A stretch of DNA of 64,000 nt from Absidia repens (taxonomy: Eukaryota; Mucoromycota; Mucoromycetes; Mucorales; Cunninghamellaceae): contig MCGE01000006.1 of NCBI GenBank assembly GCA_002105175.1, positions 1,178,001-1,242,000 of the forward strand. Reading direction: 5' to 3'. A program made the translations under genes and the position numbers. Below the pieces are notes generated by a model. The model saw only the letters and a list, made by a program, of their open reading frames with translations, searched no databases and was not told the DNA's origin. Shown in pieces: positions 34,695 through 46,802 of the stretch (position 1 is its first letter; every line of letters starts with the position of its first letter).

Positions 34695-37136
34695 TCAGAA
34701 TAATGAGTCCGCATCATCATCTATTTTTTTTTGTTTTTGTGACTTACAATTTCCTTTTGATTGGCCAAAGAATTCTAGGGGCATATCCTGTAAAATTTGA
34801 GGGACCATCGTTTCGGCTAATGTTACCAAGTTTCTGCATGTTCGATTTATGCTGCTGGTAAGACTTGAATTCTTGTCATTATTGTTGTCTATCTTTTCCA
34901 TCGACATCATCCTTCCCTGCAAAAGTACCAGTCCATACTCTTTGAATTCAATGTTGTAGCGCATGATGACTAGTTTTAGCAGAGGATATTGGTGATTATA
35001 GCAGTAGAACATCAACCACTTGCGTTCCACAATATTTAGCCCCAATCCTTTCAAAGTGGATACCAGGTTGTCTATATCTAAACGTCTTGATGATGATGGC
35101 GATAGTGGCAGCGCTGTGATACTTTTCAAGAGAATAATATCGAATAGTACATATAATCGTTCTTGCTGACTTAGGATCGATGTGTTGTCATTTCGCTAAA
35201 CCACAAAAAAAAAAGAGCCATAAATGAAATCGGGGTATATTTTCCTTTTTCGAATTTTTTTTGTTGATGCAACTCTTACTACTATAGATGCCATGTCGGG
35301 TAGTGGTATGCTGGTGACGATTTGCCTGAGTTTTGATGCATATTCCAATTTGAGAGAGGAAATTCGCGCTCCTCCAATTTCTTCAAGAGCTGGCAGTAGA
35401 GTCGATGACACAACCCGAGTTGCTGTTTTGGAAGGATGACATTCATTGTTGGCTGCAATCCAATGATTTTCCTTGAGATCATCCAATCGTCTGTTTGTCT
35501 TTGTAGATTGCTGTTCCAGTGATGAATTAGATACGTCCGTCTGATTTGTTATGTTCATTAAAGCTGAATTTGGTGGGGTGTTGCTTTCAGTGGCTAGGTG
35601 AGTTTGCTGAGAAGGAAGTCGTACTGTTGTCGATGAACCATATTTTGTGATTCCTGTTGGAGAAAGCAGTATGTATTGAAGAAGTTCTTGCACGGGCCAT
35701 ACATCCTATTGACGATAATTAAAAAAGGTTAGAGGACAGAAGCACAGGATTTTTTTTCTTTTTGTTCCCTTTACCTGAAAATTATCACCAGTGATTTGAT
35801 CAGAGACTAGCAGTTCAATATTCCTTTCCTTCATAGACCAGATGTCGACTTCATAATCCTGATGGTTTAGAGTTGATTGGAAGAGCGCTATGATGTGATA
35901 AATCGACTTAATGGCCATGATATGTGTTGATAGTAAGGTGTACGATACTAATTTTACTGGTACAAGTCGTTCTGATACCGTTCGTGAGTAATCGCTTCGC
36001 CTTTCGATGATGCAAGCATGCACATTGCTGTTTCCAAAGGTGCCTTCCAACGACGGGGTGAGATTTTGTCCAATAATAGTAACGATTTTGTGGCTTCTAG
36101 ATATGCATACACAGTTGATGTGTGAGATCCGCTCTAACCAAAAAATGGAACAAATGAGAAATCATTACCATCTTCCTTGTTTTTAACATAATTATTTACC
36201 ATTGATATGCTTGCTATAATCAACCGTACTTGGAGACAAAATATGGGTGTAATTCATTCCTTGTTGCCTTTTGAAAATCGCCAATGAGAGTCGCCATATG
36301 TTAATATGACCTGCACTTGTACCAACCACCAATCTTGGATCATCACAGACTTCTTCCCAGTCGCATGGTTCTTGAGGAGGAAGAATATATAAAGCAGTAG
36401 CATGACCGAGAAGTTGAGGAGAAAGGCATAAGTGAGTCACCTGGCCCTGGACATGTTGCTTATCACTATTAACATCAAGCATAACTGCTTGTAGAGATCG
36501 GTCCCGTTTGCCAAAAACCAACAAGTATCGCGAGCATCCATCGTCCGATATATTGTTCATATCATTCCGTATCTCAAACAGAGTAAAGAAGGGCTGTCAA
36601 ATTAGTATTTCCTTTCTGAACTTTTTTTTTTTTTTTTTTTTTTTTGGCAGACATAAGGGGGGGGGAGAACTTACCTTTTTCAATGGTGTGGCTGTTACTG
36701 TAATTGCTGAAAAATCATCAGCCATATGTATATCAAAATAAATTTGCGTTGTAGTTGATTCCAGGACATTGTGCCAAAATAGAACCAGATGCGAGCCAAG
36801 TGCGTTGAAAGCTGTTGAGACGATGATGAGGATAGGTGTACCCATATATGTAGATTCCAGGACGTTCTTGATGGACACCTATAAATACAATAAAAATAAA
36901 TAATATTAGCAAGTGAAATTATTAATACGTTGCTCTGTATAACGTCTTACCCTTTCTTCGTGTATAATAGCGGCCAAGTTACTTGCGGTCACTTCGCTGA
37001 TGCAATTGTTGTGCTGGTGACTGTTGTATATCTTGATAGCAAAAGGACTGTAATTATAGAATAGATTCGGGACTTGATGAAGATCACCATTGGAACAATA
37101 GAGTGCAATGAATTTGGTAGCCGAATCAATAGACAT
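34695..37136 (-). CDS. Large unrecognised protein, possible beta-propeller N-terminus
   Basis: Six exons: 37136-36951, 36878-36675, 36593-36200, 36133-35775, 35705-35280 and about 35162-34695, roughly 678 residues. The first four junctions close perfectly with canonical signals. The fifth does not. The obvious TTTAG acceptor at 35197 leads to a stop in every usable frame; only an acceptor ending AAG (35163) restores the clearly coding frame SITALPLSPSSSRRLDIDNL, unless a base is missing near 35160. The N-terminal half has WD-like beta strands (LVVGTSAGHINIWRLS; ISHINCVCISRSHKIVTIIG) that suggest a propeller. The C-terminal half is more helical (EEIGGARISSLKLEYASKLR). Coding-like sequence beyond the stop could mean a further exon. 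I do not recognise the family. Confidence 0.65.
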
Positions 37137-37535
37137 AGGTAGTAATAATGGAGGTCAACAAACGAAATAGAAATTTTTTTTTAGTTTGTTGGCTTTCATG
37201 CTGTATTTCAGTCTCCGAATTCTGCTAAAATTAAAATGAAAAAAAGGTAAGACATTCTACAATTTCTTGGTCCGAAAAAAGCACTTCGTCTCAATAAACT
37301 TAAAACATTCTATACTTGCAAAAGTATCATCCTAACATTAGACCACATATATCATATGTACATTATATTCTATGTCCAAAGTTGTTTTGAGACGAATTCT
37401 GGTAATCTGCCTGCTCGCCTATGCACCTTTTTGGGTTTCAACGAATCGCCGGGGATTAAATTAAAAGGGGGGGGTTTCCTGGCGTTTTTTTCTCTTTTAT
37501 TCTTCTGGATCCACGTACACACATTCAGCAAAAGG
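37137..37535. promoter_or_regulatory. Divergent promoter region
   Basis: About 400 bp separates the minus-strand start at 37136 from the PXMP4 homologue start at 37536. It must hold both promoters. No specific motif is assigned. Confidence 0.45.
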
Positions 37536-38382
37536 ATGGACACTATCACGAAAATAATCCTCGATCCCACTTATCATGAACTTTTTGCCATTGTAAAAGC
37601 TTTTCGAAATGGTGTTGTCTATGGTGCCAAAGTACGATTCCCCCACGCCTTGGTGATGACCTTTCTATTCAAAACTGGGTCGTAAGTACTGAAGCCATTT
37701 AGTTAGAAGTACAGTCAATAGTGATAGTCAATATCTCAAATCATGCATCCATTTTTTCATTATTATTTTTATAGTCTGAAGGATAAGTTTTGGGGTATCT
37801 TTAGAGCAACAAAACAACACGCAAAAAACTTGGGCGTCTTTGCAACTATTTACAAGACGGTTATGTATCTCCAAAAGAAGCTTAATGGGAATAAGGAAGC
37901 TACCTACCATCCATTTATTGCTGGTCTTGTTGGCGGTTATTATGTATTTGGCGAAAACAACAATATCAATCAGCAGGTATAATAGAAAAACTTTGAAAAT
38001 TGGGTAGAGGGCGTATGAAAAGTACTACCTAACAACTTTTCTTCTTCGTTCTTTTTGTGCTTATAATTATGTATAGATTATACTTTATCTCTTTTCACGT
38101 GTGGTAATGGCTCTAGTAAAGTTACCAGTCAAGCGAGAAATTGTGGATGCTCCTCAACATACATACCCTATTTTTGCAGCAGTTGTGTGGGGTTCTGTGA
38201 TGGTAAGATATATGGGAAACTTGGTAGTTTGATATGCTAATGTTTATCATTTTTTTTTTTAGTGGCTATTTAACAAGGAGAGTGATACGCTTCAACCGTC
38301 CCTCCGGGCATCCATGCAATATATCTATCAGGACTCGCAAAAGTGGAACTCCTTACGAACATTACTTTGGCACAACAAATAG
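37536..38382 (+). CDS. PXMP4: PXMP4/PMP24-type peroxisomal membrane protein
   Basis: Four exons: 37536-37681, 37775-37976, 38077-38202 and 38263-38382, giving 197 residues with all phases closing. The protein tracks the animal peroxisomal membrane protein 4 along its length: KAFRNGVVYGAKVRFPHALV, MTFLFKTGSLKDKFWGIFRA, the signature VFGENNNINQQIILYLFSRV, AAVVWGSVMWLF and TLQPSLRASMQYIYQDS. The family belongs to the Tim17-like superfamily and sits in the peroxisomal membrane with several short hydrophobic segments; its exact transport role is unsettled. The start was set at MDTITKIILD, which matches family length (about 210). An in-frame hydrophobic stretch further upstream lies behind it but is not needed. 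Confidence 0.93.
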
Positions 38383-38692
38383 ATTTTAGTACTCTTGTAT
38401 GCATGATCCCCTTTTTACAATATCATTAGAACAATAAAGATAGCCGCTTTTATATCATCATTTCTGTTGTTGGTGACGCTTTCATAGAAGGAGATCGGGG
38501 GTAAGGGGATATGGTGCGGTTGATAAGTGCGATTTTGGACCCCATGCTGTATAAAAAAAAATTGCATAGTGATGGGCTTTTGTGTAACATATTATTATCC
38601 TTTTAATTGATAAAATTACTAGAATCATGACTACGGAAGTTGTGTAATATATATATATATATATATGGATGTGTGGATATGTTAGTTTGTGT

Positions 38693-38778
<86 letters not shown>

Positions 38779-39264
38779 GCTTGGGGTGGTATTGGTACTA
38801 GCTATGATCAAGGCTGGGGCTGTGATGGGATATGTTATTGATGGATGTGTCATAGATCATATCATACACACAAATATTATGACATCATACTCAAAGAAAA
38901 TATTGAAGTACATAAGATATTGATATTTTATTGATACTGATATAAGGATAAAAATATAAGAGATTGATAAAAAAATAATAATCTAATAATATAAAAATTA
39001 AAAACGAAAATGCTACTGAATAAATGAAAGTATCGATATATAATAATGAGTGGGTGGTGACATTTGTAGTATAAAAGTGGTTGTATGGAGAGCAAGGGGA
39101 ATATTTATAATGATAAAACTAACTAAACTAAACTAAACAAAAATGATGATGGCAATGTAAAAACAAAAAAAAAAAAAAAAAGAATCATATGAGAATGAAA
39201 AAAGTACATAAAAAAAGAATGTGAGGGAGAGGGGCGGGGGGTAAAAGGAAGGGAGATAACTAGA
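38383..39264. other. Convergent 3' region with giant T tract
   Basis: Lies between two convergent gene ends. It includes an AATAAA at 38432-38437 for PXMP4, an (AT)n run at 38650-38666 and the 83-base T tract listed separately. No gene seen. Confidence 0.55.
38695..38777 (+). repeat. Uninterrupted 83-base poly-T tract
   Basis: Bases 38695-38777 are all T. It sits in a convergent 3' region, so it could be the A tail of a reverse-oriented retroposed insert or simple slippage. Length in the assembly is probably only approximate. Confidence 0.9.
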
Positions 39265-42200
39265 CTAAATTCCATGCAAAATCGCCATGACCTTGCCAGC
39301 ACGTCGCATCAACTTGTCTTGTTCCAAACCATGCTTGGGGTTCAAGGTACCGTCGTTATCATCATCTACAACCGAGTGTTCGTACGCAGAGTCAGCTTCA
39401 TCATCCATATCGTCATCATCCACATCGTGAGGTTGTTCTTCTACAAAATGATTCACACGGCTAAGTCGATCGATAATGATTTGTTGCGTTTTCAACCCCT
39501 TCAATGCACGACGGCAAACCATGCGGCGTAAAGACAAGGCTGCCAGACGCACCTGTTCGTTTGTTTCTTCCGCAGTGGTGATGACCGTGCTTCTTGCCTG
39601 GGCTGCTGTTGTATTTAAATAATGACTATCGCCATCGGCGGTGTTGTTATCCACATGGATAATGTTGCTTTCCCATAATGATTGGTGGCGCCATGTTGAT
39701 ACCCAAGCTTCCAGACCTACTAACATCACCGCAAATTCTGCCAACGCCATGACCCGGCCTTCCACATGCGTCGCTTCCAGTTCATTCGAGGTTGTCAGTG
39801 CCCGCTTGTTTTTCCGTTGTCGTAAATGCTCCGCAATTTCCAGTTCCTTGATTCCTTGAGTGTCTTGTTTGAGTAGAAGTGTTGCACCTGCCAGCATATG
39901 GATCACCTGCTGTTTGGCAATGGCATCCAATTCACATTGACGAGCCTTCTTTTTGGAGTATCCAGGGACAATCATCGCACGAGGGACCCGTTGTACCAAA
40001 GTCATCATGCTTTGCTCGGCCCGTTCCACATCACGTCGCCACAGAGCTTCCACCGCCACGCCTACAAGTGTAAACCAGTCCGCCAAGCGTCGGGAGTCAT
40101 CCTTGAGTGAGAGCGAAGAGGCATAGGCAAAAAACATGGTTGTTGTCGATAGATCCCCGGCCGCCTGGTTGTTGTTCATCATCATACCGTCGATAAGGCT
40201 TCGGAAGTCGGATTCCAGACGATCCAAAAGATACATGTTGGATAAAATAGCAGTTGGCACCAAAGCAGGCGCATTAGCCGATAAAGATAAGCCCATTGAT
40301 TTTTGCTGTCCAGCTGCCCCACCGAACGAAGTTGGTACCAGTGTCCACGTGGAGATTTGATTGCGAATCACATCCAAAGTTTCCAGCCAAGCATCTTTTG
40401 TCGAGAGGATGGCCATGAGATTATCATCTTGATCATCTTCCGTCAAACAGGCCCACGTATCTTCTTCATTGGCATCCCAAATGGCGAGTCCCCACAAGTA
40501 ATCGGCAATGCGGTTGGCCAAGAAAGCATAGGGGATCCCCAGTACCACCTGAAGCGTTGCTGTAGCGTATGCTCGGGCACGCATGGAGCAGAGTTGCTTA
40601 CGCTGCTGTTCTTCGTATCCATCGTCACTGTCACCATCATCGCCAGCGCCATAATAATCGTTTTCCAGTTCTTCTTCCAAAGAGTCCACCAAGTTGAGCA
40701 TGCGCACGCTATGATAAAGCATACTAAGACGGGTCAAAAAGGGGTTGCCACCGAGACATTCACATTCATTGAGCTTGATCCATTTGAAGACATGGCCCCA
40801 TCGATGCAGTTTTTGTTGTTCCCATTCGTCTTCATCGTAGAGGTCGTCATCCTGTTCGCCAGACGCAATATCGTAGCCAAACACATGTCGGGTCACAAAA
40901 ATAATCAGTTCTTTTGCCAAGGAAGATAAAAGTCCAATTTTGCTTTTCGAAGATAAACGCACCGTCGTATCGTCGTGATCCGCCAAGAGAAGCTTCACTA
41001 GAAGTTGATACATTTGCATACATTTTTCATCGCCTGGAGACATGGAGGGTGTGGTCTTGTTGCCGCCAAAATCCAATTTCTTGTTCTTATTACCAGCACG
41101 GCGGCGGTGGTGAAGGTGATGATGTCGAGATTTGGAGGAAGTCACTACTCGGCGTACCCTAAACGAATGGCCAAAAATCCAGCTTTTCAAGTAAGGGAAG
41201 AGGAGCTGCGCCAAGCATGCAACAAATAGAATCAAACGCAAAAGAGCCCTAGATGATTAATAAGAAAAATATATGTAAGTAAAAAAGAAAGAAAAAAGTC
41301 GATGTTTCTTGTTGTCATTCACATACCATCCATCATCAATAGAAATCCAGGAAGCATCACCTTGTTTGTTCATAGCATCATAAGAGTTGTAAGATTCATT
41401 TGCAGTAGGCATAGAGGCACCATTCATTTGTTCGCTAGCTGTACGGGACATATGGTGATGGTTGTTGACTTGTTCAGAGCCAGCAGGCGTTGTAAGAGGA
41501 GAAGAAGAGAAGAAGGAGATTGCCATAAAGAGCGCCATGAATACCCGATTGTTGGCTAGACCGCCGTCAGCTGAAGGAGGTGTGCGCGGGTGATTTTCAG
41601 AATTGCTTGAAAGAGATCCATCATCGTAATAGTCTTCCTCAGGATGGTGACTGGATTGTTGTTGTCGTCTTGCCCGTTTGCGTTTACTTGCTGCTTTTTT
41701 CCGATTCAGTTGTTCTTGTTTTAATAATTGGCGTTCCATCATCAATTGGCGTTGCATCATTTGTTCACGTTGGACCTTTTGCATTTGGTAATGGGCAAGA
41801 ACTTCATGACCTCCCGGAAGCTGAGCCAATAAGTGTTGCAGAGAGTCATTTTCCCGTTTCATGTCATCACCGGTTCGTTTGAGATGGTTGATGTACTCTG
41901 TTGCCTTTCGAAGAATGGTTGCTTTGTTGAGTTTGGTCGCCACCGCCACACCGTCGAGGTATTCTTCACCATCTTCACCAATATCGTCGTCATCATCGTC
42001 ATTTGTTTGAAGTCGACCTCGTTTGCCCCCGGCAGTAGCTTGTGGTTGACCAAGTGTAGATTTGTCTTTGGATTTGGCATGCAGGAGAGCTGGTACGGCG
42101 TTTTTCAGTTCAGTAATGCGGTCGTTGATGTTATTGCGGTAACGTCGTTCGATGGCATTATGCGCTGTTTTCTTTTGCTTTCCGCCGCTACCTCCAAGTC

Positions 42201-43249
42201 CAGTGACATCAGATGCTGATAAAGGAAGTGGGATCGATCCATCCGTGGTCATATTAGTAGCAGGCTTCAATCGTTGTATTGGAACTTTGTCTAGAACAAT
42301 AATAAGAAAGGAATGCGTCTTGTTAATCATCAAATTGCATTTTTTTTTTTTTGAGTCTACTAATAAAACGATGCTTACTTGGATCGGCATGAGATAAGGT
42401 AGGGGAGTCCCAATTAATACGAGCGATAATTTCAGCCACATTAGGAGTCATAGTTGTAGAAGAGGATGAAGGTGGTGGTTGAGATTGTGGTAATTGAGGT
42501 GAAGAGTCTAAAACAGGAGGAGGAGGAGGAGGAGGGGCTTGTTGAGGAGAAGTCATAGAAGATATCATAGGTGTAGGTTGTTGCTGTTGTTGTTGCTGCT
42601 GCTGGTGTTGCTGTTGTTGTTGAGGAGGAGAAGAGATATAAGAGTACTGATCAGGACTTGGATATTCCTGTTTGATAATGTCTTCCGAAGTCCATTGAGA
42701 GCGTACAATAGGTGTGACATCAAAATCATTCGGTGGTGTAAACCCTGCCATATCGTACTTTTTGTCAGTTGTATTAGCAACAGTATCAAATAGCGGTTGA
42801 TTCATATTGTTATTGTTTGATGCGGAATAAGGAGGTGAGGCTTCATCGTATACTGTAGTATTCGGTGTTGATATATGCATAGTTGAGCCCATGGAGGTGG
42901 AGGTAGTTGTTGTTGGTGCATTCGAGGTAGCCTCGTTCATCATAAAAGATTGACAATCAACTGGAAGGTAACGATCAAAATCTTGCCACAAATCCTGTAC
43001 AGGTCTTTGTTGCTGTTGCTGTTGCTGTTGTTGTTGTTGTTGCTGCTGCTGTTGTTGCAGTTGGTGCTGTTGTTGCTGTTGCTGGTGGTGGAGGTGGTGC
43101 TGTTGTTGCTGTTGTTGTTGTTGTTGTTGTTGTTGAATTGCTACCTGAGCTTGTTGTTGTAATTCTAAATCAAATTGTGACAATGAGAAGAAGGGGTCGT
43201 TGCTATCCCCAAATAAATCCAGCTCTGGACCTTGTATAAATGTTTCCAT
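39265..43249 (-). CDS. sre1: Sterol regulatory element-binding protein (SREBP/Sre1) homologue
   Basis: Three exons: 43249-42379, 42290-41327 and 41248-39265, giving 1,272 residues with all phases closing. The N-terminal 290 residues are an activation region with several long poly-Gln runs and a Pro-rich block. The bHLH-zipper begins near 328: KKTAHNAIERRYRNNINDRI carries the tyrosine (Tyr341) that distinguishes SREBPs from other bHLH proteins, followed by a long acidic loop and KATILRKATEYINHLKR. Two hydrophobic segments follow at about 538-555 (NRVFMALFMAISFF) and 613-637 (ALLRLILFVACLAQLLF), enclosing a loop of about 57 residues, the expected ER hairpin. The remaining C-terminal half corresponds to the regulatory region. 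Known homologues are cleaved under low sterol or oxygen to release the bHLH part. The second intron breaks the code just before the second membrane segment. Confidence 0.93.
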
Positions 43250-44271
43250 TATGTTAAAAAAAAGTGAGGGATGAGAAAGTGAAAGAGGGACGAGGAAATA
43301 AAAATGAAACCGGATGAAAGAAAAATAGAGAAAAGGGGTCCCCTCCCCCAAAAAAGGTAGGTGCTTAGCGGATTTCGAAATTTGCGAAAAAAGTGGCGTG
43401 AGGTTCTTCGACGACACATATTGAGCACGCACCTTCCTATTGTCTTTCTCCCCCCATGTCCATTCTTTCTTATAAATAGTAATCGAACACTACGATATAC
43501 ATTTTATAAAGAGCAATTGTTTTTTTTTCCTTTTATCGTATTGTCATCATGGCACTTTTTTTAATTTTTACCTCTCAATCTTTAAGACCGTTGGTCTCTA
43601 ATTTGAATCGCCGAACCACTGTAAAATTGTGAAGGACCGCCCAACCAAGATCGATGTTAGTACTACCGTTCCTTGTTGCTGGTGTTGTTGATGAGGGGAA
43701 GGGGGGGTTGTGGGAGATTCGGAGAAACCTGTGTTATATCACCAATTGATTGGTCAACAAGGGCAACCACCAAAAAAAGGCACAGGAAAGCCTTTGTCGT
43801 TTTATTTTTTAAACAGCGCTGACTTCCTGCGCTCTCGGTAAACCCCTTGAGTTTAATGTGCTGGCTGCTCCTTGTATCGTCGAAAAAAACGGAACAATGA
43901 CGATATTGATCGTTCACTGCGTATTCTGAAAAACGATCGAGATATACCTGATTTCATAATTCATTGACAGTAAACTAATTACTTTTGGTGTACTGAAAAA
44001 TACAATTTCTCGAAAATACATAAGCCTGTCTGGGAACGGTCGTCAATGGCGATGCTGCATTTTCTGGCCGCAAGTCTCAGAAAAAATTCAAAGCCAAAGC
44101 TGTGATTTTATTATTTTGATCTGCTTACAGCGCAGAGCAAAAAAAAAAAAAAAAAGGTTACACAAATGGCGAATTTGATGAGGCTGTGTTTTTATTTTAC
44201 TCGTATTATTTGTCACGCTGCCACTTTTTTTTTCTTTTATTTTCTTTTCTCATCTTTTCTCTTTATTTTAA
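43250..44271. promoter_or_regulatory. Divergent promoter region of sre1 and the HSPA12-like gene
   Basis: About 1 kb between the two starts. Contains an A-run at 44139-44155 and pyrimidine-rich leaders directly before 44272. No further gene is supported. Confidence 0.45.
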
Positions 44272-46398
44272 ATGGACACGCCACCTCCTTTCCGTCTCAG
44301 CGACTATCCTGTAGTTATTGGCATTGATTTTGGTAGATGGATTTCTTATTTTTAAACCCCCAGAATGTTGTCATACTAAACTCACTGTTATTTGATATAA
44401 AGGTACCACTTACTCTGGTGCGGCATATGGTATAACCACGTCAGAAAATGAAGTATGTGACATCAGTACTTGGTAAGTGTCAATTAAAAGAAGTGAACTA
44501 TTGTAAATATATTAATATATGCCTCGTTTTCTTTCTATTAGGCCCAAACAAGCTGCCTACCGTTATCCCAAAGTAAGTAATAACTTCCATCATCTTGAAA
44601 GGACTAACCTACTCACACTGTCACTTTTTCTACACTGTATTTTGTTCAGGTTCCTACTATTAGTGTAAGTATCTATTTATTCTACTTTTCTTCATTTACT
44701 CAGATACTTACACCATATTTTTCTTTTATATTACAATAGTTGTATCATCCCGATAGTTTGGTAAGCTCATATGCACGTCAACGATCAAAAAAAGGCAACG
44801 CTATTTACTATTTGTTATTAGAAATTGGCGCATTGGGGAAGTGCTGTGCGTGCTGAATGCAACAAAAACAACCTGAAGCATCAATACGTTCTTTTACAAC
44901 AATTCAAACTATTCCTGGACGATACGTTGGGTGATGTTTTACGGGTACCTGAAGGCTTCAATGTGATTGAAATCATTGCTGGTAAGGAAAAAAAACAAAA
45001 AAAAACAGTGGATCAAAAGGCTGTGTATATGTCTATCATTCGAGAAAAGGTATTTTCCTCACCATCATGCTATGTACCTTTTTTTTTTTTAGATTACCTC
45101 CGAGAATTCCATGCTCATGTATTGTCTGAAATGCGAAAAGGCTTTGCTCATCAATTCGAAGGGCGCTATCGTTATTGTCTCACGGTAAAAGAATCAGCCC
45201 AAAACAACAAACGAAGAGATACTGAGGATTGGGATGATGACTAATGCTTTCTATTTTTTATTTTTATTTTTACTTTTTTTTTTGTGCGTGTGTGGCTCAT
45301 AGGTTCCGGCCATGTGGAATGACAAGGCCAAGCAAATGATGCGAGAGGCGTCGATTTTGGCAGGGATTATTGACAAGGATGATCACCACGACCGATTAAT
45401 GTTGATTTCTGAACCAGAAGCGGCTGCTATTTATTGTGAAAAGGCATGTGATCAATTCAGTATGGAAGATGGTGACGAATTCATGATTTGTGATGCTGGT
45501 GGCGGTACTTTGGATTTGATTGTTTTTAATGTCAAAATGGATGCTCAAGGCAATCGCAAGTTCCAAGAAAGCGCAAAAGGAATGGGCAAGTCATGTGGCT
45601 CTGTTTTCATTGATAAGAAGATGCGGAAACTCTTGAAAAGCAAACTGAACAAGGTGACAAGTGGTAGAGTGCCTGTTCATGCTCTTGAAAATATGATGGA
45701 ACATTTTATCGGTAAAAATGAAGAGAAAAATTTGATTTGCTATATATATTATTACTAGATCGCTTACGCATTTTCGCTTTATTCTGCGTATATGGGCATT
45801 GATTAGAACGCTTGAAACCCTCATTTGATGGCACTGAAGATCAATATCTTGAATTACCAATGAATGCTGGACTGACTGAACATACGATGCCATCCATTGG
45901 TCTTGGGGACGGCATGCTTCGATTTTCATTGGAGGAACTCAAAACGAAGGTGTATGAGCCGGTGGTCAAGGAAGTCTTGGAATTGGTGCATAAACAAAAA
46001 TCAGAAGTTACTAATTTGAAAGCAATCTTTATGGTCGGTGGGTTTGGCTCTTCGCAATATCTTTATTCTCGTGTCCATGAAGAATTCGAACCTCTCGGTT
46101 GCAAGGTGATCTCACCCCCTCGTGCAGGTAATATTCAAGCGTATATATGTGTATATAATAAAAATAACTGACCAGCATTTTCTTTATGATAGAAATGGCT
46201 GTCTGTCGTGGTGCCGTTTATTTTGGAATGAATCCCACCAAAGTATCCGTACGTATCCCAAGAAATTGGTACGGTATTGATATCACTTCACCATTCAACG
46301 AATTACTCGATCCTCCTGAATACAAAATTGTCAACCCTGACGGCTCTATTCGATGTGACCATAGATTCTCTATCTTTGTCCATCGTGGAAAACCATTA

Positions 46399-46440
<42 letters not shown>

Positions 46441-46802
46441 CAAAGGGGAGATGGCGACGGTAATAAATAAGAAATAGACTAACGATTTGGGCGATCGTTT
46501 TTCCTTGTCTTTCTAATATAGATATTGATAAGTGTACAAGCAAGCGATATACCACTTACTATCCAAGGTCCACTGCGTGCACGTTTTATGCCGCTAGTAT
46601 AGAAGAAGAACCTCGTTATGTTATCCAAGAAGGGGTCCGAAAGGTGTTTGACTTTGAAATCCCTATGCCTCGTTTGCCGGATCTAATGCCTGGTGATCCT
46701 GTAGAATTGACTATCAATATGTACTTTGGTGAAGTGGAATTACGTGTGGAAGCAATGATTAGGGACAAGACTTATCAAGTGGTTTGTAACTTCAACGTTT
46801 AA
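44272..46802 (+). CDS. HSPA12-type Hsp70-like ATPase-domain protein
   Basis: Eleven exons, 555 residues, all phases closing: 44272-44332, 44403-44472, 44542-44572, 44650-44664, 44740-44760, 44822-44981, 45093-45184, 45303-45711, 45807-46127, 46193-46399 and 46522-46802. Actin/Hsp70-fold ATP-binding motifs are present: phosphate 1 VIGIDFGTTYSGAAYG, phosphate 2 MICDAGGGTLDLIVFN and adenosine AIFMVGGFGSSQYLYSR, plus LISEPEAAAIYC. The length and the lack of a classical substrate-binding domain fit the HSPA12 subgroup, which is expanded in some fungi. Clients are unknown. Exons 4 and 5 are only 15 and 21 nt. The intron before the last exon starts with about 37 A. Start ATG lies just before the phosphate-1 motif, as usual. 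Confidence 0.92.

Noticed and set aside
38482..38853. Lysine-rich open frame
   Set aside because: Created entirely by the poly-T tract read in reverse.
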